This document shows, piece after piece, positions 43,964-52,056 of a DNA stretch of 64,000 nucleotides. Origin of the DNA: Selenomonadaceae bacterium. GTDB lineage: Bacteria; Bacillota; Negativicutes; Selenomonadales; Selenomonadaceae. The DNA is taken from positions 62,001 through 126,000 of the forward strand of contig JAFVEM010000048.1 of the NCBI GenBank assembly GCA_017476005.1, written 5' to 3'. Each line of letters starts with the position of its first letter. The stretch's first letter is position 1. The notes under the pieces were generated by a model that saw only the letters and a list, made by a program, of their open reading frames with translations, had not been told where the DNA came from and did no database searches. Made by a program: the position numbers and the translations under genes.

Positions 43964-44832
43964 GTTTTATCCTCCGTTGGTTGGGGGAGATGAAAAACCT
44001 GATTGCCGTAACCGTCGCCATAATCTCCGGGTTTTATCCCCCGTTAGTTGGGGGAGATGAAAATGCGGCAAACTTTTTCTTTTGGTCGGCAATCCGGTTT
44101 TATCCCCCGTTAGTTGGGGGAGATGAAAAGTGCCAGACGGCATAATGGTCATCATACTCAATGTTTTATCCCCCGTTAGTTGTGGGAGATGAAAACCGAT
44201 GGGACACTCGCAGGTGCAGAAGTGGTTCAGTTTTATCCCCCGTTGGTCGGGGGAGATGAAAAAAAAAGGCCGGGTAGCTGACCACGGTTTCTTTCAAGTT
44301 TTATCCCCCATTGGTCGGGGGAGATGAAAACATATCTCGTAGAGATATGCGGCGCGCCGCAAAGGGTTTTATCCCCCATGCTTGTGGGAGATGAAAAGGG
44401 AAAATATAGATGCGGAAAGAAAGGAGATTGCAATGTCTAACGAAAAAATCATACTTGTGCTGAATAATATCCAGAATGAGATTGTAAGCATGAAAAAAGA
44501 TATTAAAGCTCTGCAACAGAATAATAACATCGAAAACTCTAAACCTCGCCTGAGCCAACAAGAAGCTATAGAAAAATTGAGTAAATTATTATCGCCAGAG
44601 GAAAAGGAATCATTCGGACGGTTTCTGGATGCCGAGGAGGCGAGGAAGGCGGCTTTTTATGGCTGTTGAGTCACCCATCCCCCGTGGTTGGAGGAGATGA
44701 AAAGCATACCTCTTTTAGACCGCCGTTAATTTGGTCGTTTTATCCCCCGTGCTAGGGGGAGATGAAAAGAAGATTGCGTTGAACCCTGCGGCTAGTTCGC
44801 GTTTTATCCCCCACAATTGGGGGAGATGAAAA
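43964..44832 (+). CRISPR. CRISPR array with 10 repeats, interrupted by a small gene
   Basis: Repeats of 32-33 nt begin GTTTTATCCCCC and end GGGGGAGATGAAAA. Starts: 43964, 44031, 44097, 44163, 44230, 44298, 44366, 44672 (5' end decayed), 44737, 44801. Spacers are 32-35 nt (43997-44030, 44064-44096, 44130-44162, 44196-44229, 44263-44297, 44331-44365, 44704-44736, 44769-44800). Between repeats 7 and 8 lies a 274-nt stretch with a small gene. Repeats 2 and 3 are identical; loops of later repeats differ, and repeats 7-10 are 32 nt. The C-tract and G-tract form a hairpin, leaving GATGAAAA (8 nt) on its 3' side, the expected length of a Cas6-made handle. The decay towards the right suggests the leader is on the left, at 43892-43963. 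Confidence 0.93.
44433..44669 (+). CDS. Small coiled-coil protein gene inside the CRISPR array
   Basis: A 78-residue protein with AAAGGAG 6 nt upstream of ATG 44433. It is hydrophilic and helical: IILVLNNIQNEIVSMKKDIKALQQ reads as a coiled coil, followed by SQQEAIEKLSKLL and a short C-terminal end. No family recognised. It is flanked by repeat 7 and a damaged repeat 8, and is more AT-rich than the Cas genes. It may be an inserted gene, an anti-CRISPR-like or antitoxin-like protein, or a regulator of the locus; nothing in the sequence decides among these. Confidence 0.6.
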   Translation: MSNEKIILVLNNIQNEIVSMKKDIKALQQNNNIENSKPRLSQQEAIEKLSKLLSPEEKESFGRFLDAEEARKAAFYGC

Positions 44833-44846
44833 GAGGAGTTCCATTT

Positions 44847-45548
44847 ATGAACACACATCGCTTGGTGATAACATTGAACCGCTTGGGGAAACTGCCCCTT
44901 ACCAGAGATGAAGAAGTCAGTTTGCTGTGGCGGTTGCTGCGAGGGTGGGAGGAGGAGCGGCACGATAACTCCGTGAAGTATTACTGTTGGAATATGACCG
45001 GAGCAGAGGGAACGCCCCTTTACAGTCTGGTATTCTCGGCTGTGGATACGAAAATTACGGCGGCAGTTTGGCAAGCGGCAGAGGGGCTGAAAGCTAAAGG
45101 CAGTGGCATTGAAGTGGTTGGCGGTAGCGTGTGGACGATTTTAAGCGTTATGCCGGTGGAGGATTTTCCCTACCTTGGCGAGGCCGTGTCCCTCATCTCT
45201 ACTTCGGGAATGCTCTCCCATCGCAAACAACGGCGCGAGGGGCGGCGGTCTTATCAGACTTTTTTCCTGAACAATCCTGCGAGCGTAGGCGAATGGATTA
45301 AGCAAATGCAACAACGCTTGGCGCGGCGTACCAATGATTTTTTCGGCACCGACTATGCGCCGGAGGACGTGCTAATAGATAAGGCCAAGCATATCGCCAC
45401 GGAAACGGTCATGTATAAGGGGGGCAAGAGACTGGCTCAATTTGTGCGACTGAAAATACGCGCCCCCCGGGAGGTACTCGTCATGGCTATTTACGGCGGC
45501 ATTGGCACATCCACCGGCTCAGGGTTTGGCATGGTGACTATTTGTTAG
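44847..45548 (+). CDS. cas6: Cas6/Csf5-like CRISPR RNA endonuclease
   Basis: A 233-residue protein. ATG 44847 is chosen because AGAGGAG lies 9 nt upstream, immediately after the last CRISPR repeat. The N-terminal strand THRLVITLNRLGKLPL and the C-terminal glycine-rich loop GGIGTSTGSGFGMVTI (last 17 residues) are the pattern of Cas6 double-ferredoxin-fold proteins. Basic residues and a Tyr/His-bearing segment near 40-60 (EERHDNSVKYYCW) may form the active site. It would cut the repeat hairpin to make crRNA. The recD-like gene follows after 10 nt. Confidence 0.76.
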   Translation: MNTHRLVITLNRLGKLPLTRDEEVSLLWRLLRGWEEERHDNSVKYYCWNMTGAEGTPLYSLVFSAVDTKITAAVWQAAEGLKAKGSGIEVVGGSVWTILSVMPVEDFPYLGEAVSLISTSGMLSHRKQRREGRRSYQTFFLNNPASVGEWIKQMQQRLARRTNDFFGTDYAPEDVLIDKAKHIATETVMYKGGKRLAQFVRLKIRAPREVLVMAIYGGIGTSTGSGFGMVTIC

Positions 45549-45558
45549 GGGAGAGGAT

Positions 45559-48051
45559 ATGATGGAGGCAGGAGAAACTGCGGCGGTACTGGCTACGATA
45601 ACGACCTTGTTTCGTCGCCAAGGAGATGGCAGGAACAATTCCAGCGGCCGACCAACCAAGGAACAAAGGGAGGCGCACGGGCGCGTAACTCCCTTTGTGG
45701 TCATAGCCGGGGACGAAGCACTGTTAAATCAAGAAATAGCGATAAAATTTGCCTTTGACGGCGGTAGCTTGGAACGCCGCTTGCGTCCATTGCGTAAGGG
45801 ATGCGTAGTGCAACTGGTGGGCAGGGTGGAGCCTTTAACCAAGACGAAAAATATATTTGTGGCCGACAAAATGATTGTGGCCTCACCCAGCCAGTTGGCA
45901 GGGGTGGCGAAAAGCAAACTGGGATTTGACCCACAGGACAAAAGAAACTCCATTATCAAGGATAACTTGGGCTTTGCTTTGTGGGATGTACCCATAGTGG
46001 GCGCCGAAGTTTTGGAAACGCAGGAGGTGCAAAGCATTGCCCAGTGGCTGGCGGATATAGGCTATAGCTTCGATATAGATACGGCCTATGCCATAGCGGA
46101 ATTTTTTCACCGCCGCGCTAAAAGCAGGGGATTTGGCGATGTTTACGAGATGATAAAGAAAAATCCCATGGTGCTGGCGGAAATTTCCTATAAAGTCCCC
46201 GAATTGTCTTATGACAAACTTTATCAGCAGTATGAACTTTTTAACCGGGATACGGGACTGGAGAAAATCTCCCTAAAAAATAGCGACAAGGCCAAAGCCG
46301 CCGTGGCCTCTACCCTGCAACGGCTTACCCAGCGAGGCCATGTCTGTTCGCCCATAGCCACGGTAGCTATCCAAGCGCAGAAGGCTTTGAGGGAAGTTAC
46401 CGGCTCTGGCGATGCGCGAAAGTGGATTGAGTACATTATTGGGGAATGCGCCGTGAATGAAGGACGCGAAACAGGCGACGGTTTTGCCTATCGCGGCGGT
46501 TTTGCCCATATTGTAGCGTCCGGCAACGAATCACGACGAATTGGCGGCGGCTATGATAAAGAAGGAATGCTCGCCTTTTACAGCCAAGTCAACTTGCGCC
46601 AAGGGAAAAAACCTGTTTCCGCCGGCTTTGCCCATACGCTGTATTTGCAACAAGCCTTTTTTTCCGAACTAAGAGGCGCCGAGAGGTTGATGGAGCGGAT
46701 AAGAGAAAAGCCGTGGACTGAGTGTTTGGTGGAGTTGGACAGTATCGCCGATTTAGACGACACGCAAAAAAAGGCCCTGCGTATGGCCTTACAGCATAAT
46801 GTGTCCGTAATCGTGGGCGGAGCCGGTACCGGCAAAACTAAGACCATCAGCAAGCTGGTAACTTTGTTGCAAAAGCATGGTTTTCGCTCCGTCATTTTGG
46901 CGCCTTCTGCCAAAGCCGCCGTTAATGCCGCCAAACAAACCGAACGCGAAGGCGGCGGTCGGATAGATTATCAAACGATTCATCGTTTTGCTAGGCTACT
47001 GCCGGAAGACGAAGACATGGGAGAGGGGACGGCGGAAAAGGCTAAGTCGGAGGAAGAACTGCGCGAATTGCGTTGCATTATTGTTGACGAGATGTCCATG
47101 ACGACCATGACGGTTTTTTATCGGTTGCTTTGCGCGGTGGCCGCTCACCCACGGATAAAATTAGTCCTCGTAGGGGACAATAAGCAACTGCCGGCCATTG
47201 GCCCCCGTTTCTTTGATCAACTGGTATCGCCGGGGCTTACCGAGCATATAATCCCCGTAACGAGGTTTCAGCGGAATTACCGCGCCGAGTCGAACCGTTT
47301 TGCGGCTTTTTGCAACGAATTTAGACAGGGGAATTTCGTTTTGCCCGATGACGGGTCGGTGGAGATATACGAGGGCGCTTGGGAGAATTTTTTGCAAGAA
47401 CATAAGGAAACGGCTAAAGACCCTAATACCATGTTTCTGGTGCAGACCACGGAGGAGGAAAAGCAGCTCAACGCCTGTTTGCGACGCTTACGGGGGAACG
47501 ACCTACCGGAGTACCAAATCGGCGACACCATGCTTTACTTGCATGACCCCGTAATAACTACCCAGAATGACTATACGCCTGAGCCGGGAGAGAAGGCAAA
47601 CGCTACGCGCTACCCGGAGCGAAATATCAATGTCTATAACGGTACCGAAGGGGTTATCGAGGAGTGTGGCGATAATGGCGTGGTGACGGTGCGGATGTTT
47701 TCGCCGGAGTTTGAGGAGGAAAAGGGCGTTTTGGTAAAATATCGTTTGCCGGAGCTGACCACCTATCTAAAGCCGGCCTATGCCATTACCGTACACAAAG
47801 CCCAAGGGTGCCAAGCTGATACCGTAGTTTTTGTGGCGACCGGTCGCCAAAGCACTCAAAATTTGGTCTATACGGCTATCACTCGCGCCAAAAAGAAACT
47901 CTATATCATAGGCAGCGCTAGGGATGTGGCAGAGGCGGCTACCCGTCCCGAATCCATTGGCATAGCTAAATTCGCTTTTCGTTTGCGGAAATTGTATCAA
48001 GACGGACAAAAATTGGCTGCAGGTGACGAAGCGGAAGAAGAGATTTACTAA
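45559..48051 (+). CDS. RecD-family superfamily 1B helicase of the type IV (IV-D-like) CRISPR locus
   Basis: An 830-residue protein. The N-terminal half is RecD2-like, with helical repeats of the FGDVYEMIKKNPMVLAEI type. Walker A VIVGGAGTGKTKTISKL lies near residues 418-434, Walker B CIIVDEMSMTTM near 507-518, GDNKQLPAIGPRFF near 538-551, and the C-terminal UvrD-like block AYAITVHKAQGCQADTVVFVATG plus LVYTAITRAKKKLYIIG near 735-778. It is likely a 5'-to-3' DNA helicase. In type IV systems DinG (IV-A) or a RecD helicase (IV-D) acts with the crRNA complex; here RecD follows cas6 by 10 nt. A chromosomal RecD2 role alone is less likely given the coupling. Confidence 0.8.
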   Translation: MMEAGETAAVLATITTLFRRQGDGRNNSSGRPTKEQREAHGRVTPFVVIAGDEALLNQEIAIKFAFDGGSLERRLRPLRKGCVVQLVGRVEPLTKTKNIFVADKMIVASPSQLAGVAKSKLGFDPQDKRNSIIKDNLGFALWDVPIVGAEVLETQEVQSIAQWLADIGYSFDIDTAYAIAEFFHRRAKSRGFGDVYEMIKKNPMVLAEISYKVPELSYDKLYQQYELFNRDTGLEKISLKNSDKAKAAVASTLQRLTQRGHVCSPIATVAIQAQKALREVTGSGDARKWIEYIIGECAVNEGRETGDGFAYRGGFAHIVASGNESRRIGGGYDKEGMLAFYSQVNLRQGKKPVSAGFAHTLYLQQAFFSELRGAERLMERIREKPWTECLVELDSIADLDDTQKKALRMALQHNVSVIVGGAGTGKTKTISKLVTLLQKHGFRSVILAPSAKAAVNAAKQTEREGGGRIDYQTIHRFARLLPEDEDMGEGTAEKAKSEEELRELRCIIVDEMSMTTMTVFYRLLCAVAAHPRIKLVLVGDNKQLPAIGPRFFDQLVSPGLTEHIIPVTRFQRNYRAESNRFAAFCNEFRQGNFVLPDDGSVEIYEGAWENFLQEHKETAKDPNTMFLVQTTEEEKQLNACLRRLRGNDLPEYQIGDTMLYLHDPVITTQNDYTPEPGEKANATRYPERNINVYNGTEGVIEECGDNGVVTVRMFSPEFEEEKGVLVKYRLPELTTYLKPAYAITVHKAQGCQADTVVFVATGRQSTQNLVYTAITRAKKKLYIIGSARDVAEAATRPESIGIAKFAFRLRKLYQDGQKLAAGDEAEEEIY

Positions 48052-48067
48052 CAAAAAAAACAACTTG

Positions 48068-49030
48068 TCAGCTACTGGGTGTGTTGTCCCGTGCGAAAAT
48101 CTGACACAAATCCTCAATCATAGCCCTTTCACGAAGAGAAGCCAGCCACTCTGACGGAATTTCTTCCAGCCCATAGGTAATTCCAGCCAAGCCGCCGACA
48201 ATGGCTCCCACCGTATCGGTATCGTCGCCTAAATTGACGGCTTTGAGTACACAGTCGGCGTAGCTTGCGGTATTCATTAAACACCAGATAACTGCCTCCA
48301 AGGTGTCTATCACATAGCCGCTGCTCTTTATGGATTCTCGTGGTAGCCGAACAAAGGAATCTAAGTCCCAAAGCCGATTATAGGCAAGAACTTCCGATTC
48401 GAATGTCCCTTGGCTGGCGTAAAGTTTTCTCGCCGTCTGTAATCCTGCTCGGATGGCTACGTATAACGATTGCCCTCGCAAGATGTTCACGGCAAGCAAT
48501 GTATAGATGCCGCAAGCCATTTGACTGCGAGGATGAGCGTGGGTCAAGCGCGATAGCGAGTGGGCTTCGTTTAGGCAGTCAGCAACGGGTAAATTCCTTT
48601 CGCAAGCGTAAAGCGCCAAGGGCGCGATCCGCATAAGGGAGCCGTTGCCGTTGTCGTATTCGCCTTTGCCGCCGCAGGAAAGCGGCGGCGCGCCTTGGAG
48701 GTAACGGCTTATCGCCTCATGAGTGGCTATCCCGATGTCAAAAACCTCGCCTGTAGCGGTAAATTTCGACTGTTTCATCCACTTGACAAAATTTTTCATA
48801 ATGTCATCATAGTTAATGGTTTTTAGCCGACCAATGCTCGCTAGGAGGCAAAGAGTCATGCTCGTATCGTCCGACCACGTCCCCGGCGGTTGATTGTGCG
48901 TCCCAAAGCCGCGCATATCCTTCACGGGATTTGCCGCGAGTGACTCCCGTGACATAAATTCCACCGGTACGCCCAGCGCATCGCCAACGGCGGAGCCTAT
49001 TATCATGGCTCTCACTGCTGCTACATTCAT
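48068..49030 (-). CDS. ADP-ribosylglycohydrolase (DraG family)
   Basis: A 320-residue protein. The start at 49030 is supported by GGAGG 8 nt upstream on the minus strand. IIGSAVGDALGVPVEF, TWSDDTSMTLCLLASI and LGDDTDTVGAIVGGLAG carry the acidic residues that hold two magnesium ions in DraG. It removes mono-ADP-ribose from arginine or other residues. It converges on the CRISPR helicase gene (17 nt apart) and is divergent from the MBL operon. It may relate to defence or be unlinked. Confidence 0.9.
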   Translation of the reverse strand: MNVAAVRAMIIGSAVGDALGVPVEFMSRESLAANPVKDMRGFGTHNQPPGTWSDDTSMTLCLLASIGRLKTINYDDIMKNFVKWMKQSKFTATGEVFDIGIATHEAISRYLQGAPPLSCGGKGEYDNGNGSLMRIAPLALYACERNLPVADCLNEAHSLSRLTHAHPRSQMACGIYTLLAVNILRGQSLYVAIRAGLQTARKLYASQGTFESEVLAYNRLWDLDSFVRLPRESIKSSGYVIDTLEAVIWCLMNTASYADCVLKAVNLGDDTDTVGAIVGGLAGITYGLEEIPSEWLASLRERAMIEDLCQIFARDNTPSS

Positions 49031-49138
49031 GAATATGCCTCCATTCGCCAAAATTCATCACTAATTATAGCACAAAGGGGTATGGGGCAAAACCTCATCA
49101 TTTATTACGCTTGATATAAGAGGAGGAGAATAAAGAGC

Positions 49139-50722
49139 ATGACCGCCATTGAAACCATCAAGGAACTCTTCACCCTGAAAGGTGATTTGCTGGAAAGTGC
49201 CGCTAGGTCGGCTGACTTCACCGACGATGAGGCGCTTCTTCGCTCTGTCGCCCAGTGGGCGGCGCAACGGTGCGCAGAAAATGCAGAAACCGTATGGCAA
49301 GAGGCCAAGGTTCTCGTAGCGGAAGATTGGCTTGACTTGTCTTTGCTCAGGGATTTTTTGGAGATAGGACTAAAACCTTGGAAATTCTATGGGCGCATCT
49401 TCGGTTCGAATGAGCAGTATGACGAATGGCGCAGGACTAGGGTTCTGATTACCGTTCATCGTGGCGCGAAGCAAATAGGTGGCAGTATCACCGAGATTTC
49501 CATGGGGCGTACCACCGTTTTGGTAGATTGCGGCAGCGAACTGCCGGGCAGTCGAGGCTCGGTGAGGGATGAGGACATCATCAAGAAGATTTTCGACCAG
49601 CACCGCCGCTATACTGACCATCAGTTAAGCGGCGTACTTTTTACCCACTACCACGGCGACCATGCAGGGCTGATGGAGAAAATTCCCTCCGATATTCCCA
49701 TCTATATGGACGAGGCCATGCGCAAAATTTTACGGGTCTTGCATAAGCATACGGGCAATACCGCCATGCAGGAACTGTTGGCCGATCATAGCGGTCGCAT
49801 TCATACCTTTACGCCGGGGAAACTTTTTCACATCGGCGATATGAACATTGTCCCCTTCTTCGTTGACCACTCGGCCTATCGTGCCACGATGTATCTTTTT
49901 GCCGGGGTGGGGCGTACGATTCTTTTCAGCGGCGATTTTCGTTCTGTGGGTTATATGGGCAAGAGCGTTGCTATTATCCCCAAACTTATCCGCGAAAATT
50001 ATCAGCAGCCAGTGGATGTTCTCTTATGCGAAGGTACGATGCTGACTCGCGACGCAGCAGAGGAACAGCTTCTCACCGAATGGGACGTAAAAAAAGAGGC
50101 CACGGACTTTATGCGTGACCGACGGCAAATTTTCGTCCTCTGCTCCTCTACTAATTTTGACAGCATCACATCCATTTGTCAAGCTGCACAGGCGAATAAC
50201 CTGCCGATTTACGGTAGCGATTACATAGCGGAAATGCTCAAGACTTTTTCCGCTATGGCTGGCGAAAAAATGGGGCTTTATGGTTTGCCGCCGGTGAAAA
50301 GCATCAAAGAATTTTTAGCGAGGAAAGACGGCGAGTATGTTGTCCTCTTAGGCTCCTTGCCCGGGCGAGGAAAGGAAAAGGCGGCAGAACTGTACCGAAA
50401 CTACGGCAAAGGAAAGAGAGAGTATCGTCCGTACTTAATATACTCCCTGTGGCAAGGGTATCTCAATCCTAGGCATCCGGCCTACGATGAAGGTTTGGCG
50501 ACGTTCGTAGGGCAGTTTGACGGACGTTTCAAATACATTCATTCTTCGGGACACGCCGACAGGGATACGCTGGCAAAGTTTATCACGGATATTGCGCCCG
50601 AAAAATACATTGTACCCTTTCACACGGAAAAGGCGGCAGGATTTAAGGAACTTGCCATCGAAGAAAAGTATAGGGATATGGTTATTTTGCCGGAGGACGG
50701 CGATACGATTGAGATTCCGTGA
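49139..50722 (+). CDS. Metallo-beta-lactamase-fold (RNase J/beta-CASP-like) protein with helical N-terminal extension
   Basis: A 527-residue protein with an AGGAGGAG start site. Residues 1-100 are helical and without recognised motif. The MBL domain begins ITVHRGAKQIGGSITEISMG, and FTHYHGDHAG (about residues 179-188) is the HxHxDH metal site, with FFVDHSAYRATMYLF, ILFSGDFRSVGYM and a late FIHS/PFHTEKA (about 500-506) completing it. The last part (FVLCSSTNFDSI to YIHSSGHADRD) looks like a beta-CASP insertion, so RNA or DNA hydrolysis is likely. It is 12 nt upstream of the nuclease-FtsZ-like gene. Confidence 0.82.
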   Translation: MTAIETIKELFTLKGDLLESAARSADFTDDEALLRSVAQWAAQRCAENAETVWQEAKVLVAEDWLDLSLLRDFLEIGLKPWKFYGRIFGSNEQYDEWRRTRVLITVHRGAKQIGGSITEISMGRTTVLVDCGSELPGSRGSVRDEDIIKKIFDQHRRYTDHQLSGVLFTHYHGDHAGLMEKIPSDIPIYMDEAMRKILRVLHKHTGNTAMQELLADHSGRIHTFTPGKLFHIGDMNIVPFFVDHSAYRATMYLFAGVGRTILFSGDFRSVGYMGKSVAIIPKLIRENYQQPVDVLLCEGTMLTRDAAEEQLLTEWDVKKEATDFMRDRRQIFVLCSSTNFDSITSICQAAQANNLPIYGSDYIAEMLKTFSAMAGEKMGLYGLPPVKSIKEFLARKDGEYVVLLGSLPGRGKEKAAELYRNYGKGKREYRPYLIYSLWQGYLNPRHPAYDEGLATFVGQFDGRFKYIHSSGHADRDTLAKFITDIAPEKYIVPFHTEKAAGFKELAIEEKYRDMVILPEDGDTIEIP

Positions 50723-50734
50723 GGAGGAAAGGAC

Positions 50735-51850
50735 ATGAACGGGTATCAGGCATTTTATGAGATGGTGAAAAAGTGGACGGTAAATGATTACCATACCCAA
50801 GGCATCAAGGCGGAGGTCATTCTCGATATGCTTATCTCCGAGTTTATCGAGGAAATGGTGGCGGCAAAAATGCGGAAGAAGCTTGATGCGGTGAAACTTC
50901 TGGCCAAGGAATTTCCCATCCGCACCACCGATAAGAATCTGCGCAATGCCAAGGTTGACTATTTGGTGCAGGTGGAGGACAAAATATATTTGACGGAGCT
51001 AAAAACCACCAACGACAGCTTCCAAGACACGCAAGCAGCTAATATGCAAAATGCCGTCAACCGCAAGGCCGCCGACCTGTGGGATTTTTTCCGGCAAATA
51101 GTCACGAGTAAGGAACAAAACCGTGTCGATAGTCAGAAGTATGCCTTTACGCTAAAGCGCCTAAAAGAGAAAGTCGGGTGGGAGGAAGGCCAGCCCATAC
51201 CTGAATCACTGACGAAGGCCGAACTGGATATTTTATATATCGGTCTGCATGAAACGCCCCAAAGCGGCAAATTCTTTCGGCATGGCCAAAAACATTTTTA
51301 CTTGGAACACCTGTCCGCCAACCGTAACTTTATTGCCGCCTTGGAAGCGCATGGGAAAAACGCGGCTTGGGATAAGCTCTCCGAGATTTTAAGTGCCGTC
51401 CTGGAAGCGGCCGTCAAATTTGAGGGTGGTAAAACTAAACTCATCAAGACTAAAACCTTTGCTAAGAACAATGCCGAGTACCAAAAATTTTACGCAAGTT
51501 TGGTTGCTGAACTCACCGAGCCGGGACTGATTGGCTTGGACGAATATGACCTTGCGCCTCTCAAGGACTTTACGGGCAGCGTTTATATGGGCGAGGCCGA
51601 GGCAGTGGGAGAAAATGCCATCAAGCTGGCCACGAAAGCGGCGTTATCTAAAGCTGAAAACTTGGGTAGCGCCGCATATGTGTTGCTATCCATTTACAGC
51701 AGCGAAGATAAAGTTGATATGTCCGAGGTGAACGAGGCCACAGCTTTTCTTGATGAATTGGCTCCAGAGATGGAGTGCGTTTTTAGTATCCATATCGATG
51801 ATACCTTGGGCGATACGGTGCGAGTCATGGTCGTGGCCAAAATTCCATGA
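50735..51850 (+). CDS. PD-(D/E)XK nuclease-like protein fused to an FtsZ C-terminal-like domain
   Basis: A 371-residue protein, start ATG 50735 with GAGGAAAGG upstream. Residues about 15-125 look like a PD-(D/E)XK nuclease: NAKVDYLVQVEDKIYLTELK, with D75, E88 and K90 in the right spacing. The middle (about 130-275) is helical and unassigned. The last about 90 residues match the C-terminal two-layer sandwich of FtsZ: YMGEAEAVGENAIKLAT, VDMSEVNEATAFLDEL and SIHIDDTLGDTVRVMVV. The FtsZ GTPase domain (GGGTGTG) is absent. It is the second gene of a two-gene operon with the MBL protein. Function unknown; a role in defence or in blocking division is only a hypothesis. Confidence 0.72.
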   Translation: MNGYQAFYEMVKKWTVNDYHTQGIKAEVILDMLISEFIEEMVAAKMRKKLDAVKLLAKEFPIRTTDKNLRNAKVDYLVQVEDKIYLTELKTTNDSFQDTQAANMQNAVNRKAADLWDFFRQIVTSKEQNRVDSQKYAFTLKRLKEKVGWEEGQPIPESLTKAELDILYIGLHETPQSGKFFRHGQKHFYLEHLSANRNFIAALEAHGKNAAWDKLSEILSAVLEAAVKFEGGKTKLIKTKTFAKNNAEYQKFYASLVAELTEPGLIGLDEYDLAPLKDFTGSVYMGEAEAVGENAIKLATKAALSKAENLGSAAYVLLSIYSSEDKVDMSEVNEATAFLDELAPEMECVFSIHIDDTLGDTVRVMVVAKIP

Positions 51851-52056
51851 GACGCGCACTTGTCGGCTACGAAAATTGTACGCGGATGGGCAAAAAGCTA
51901 CGCCGATAGATAGAGGAAAGGGAGGCGGGAATTTTCTCGGGAAGCCCCACCGGACAGGCCTAAAAAAAGGTTGTACTGAAAGCTGTTATGTAATAGAATA
52001 CCCCCCGGAATCCTATCGGATTCCCAAACGATGCCGAATAAAGATGGGAGAGTGCT

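Noticed and set aside
45559-48051. Ordinary housekeeping RecD2 helicase next to the array by chance
   Set aside because: It begins 10 nt after cas6 on the same strand and a RecD helicase is the defining gene of subtype IV-D, so a CRISPR role is more likely.
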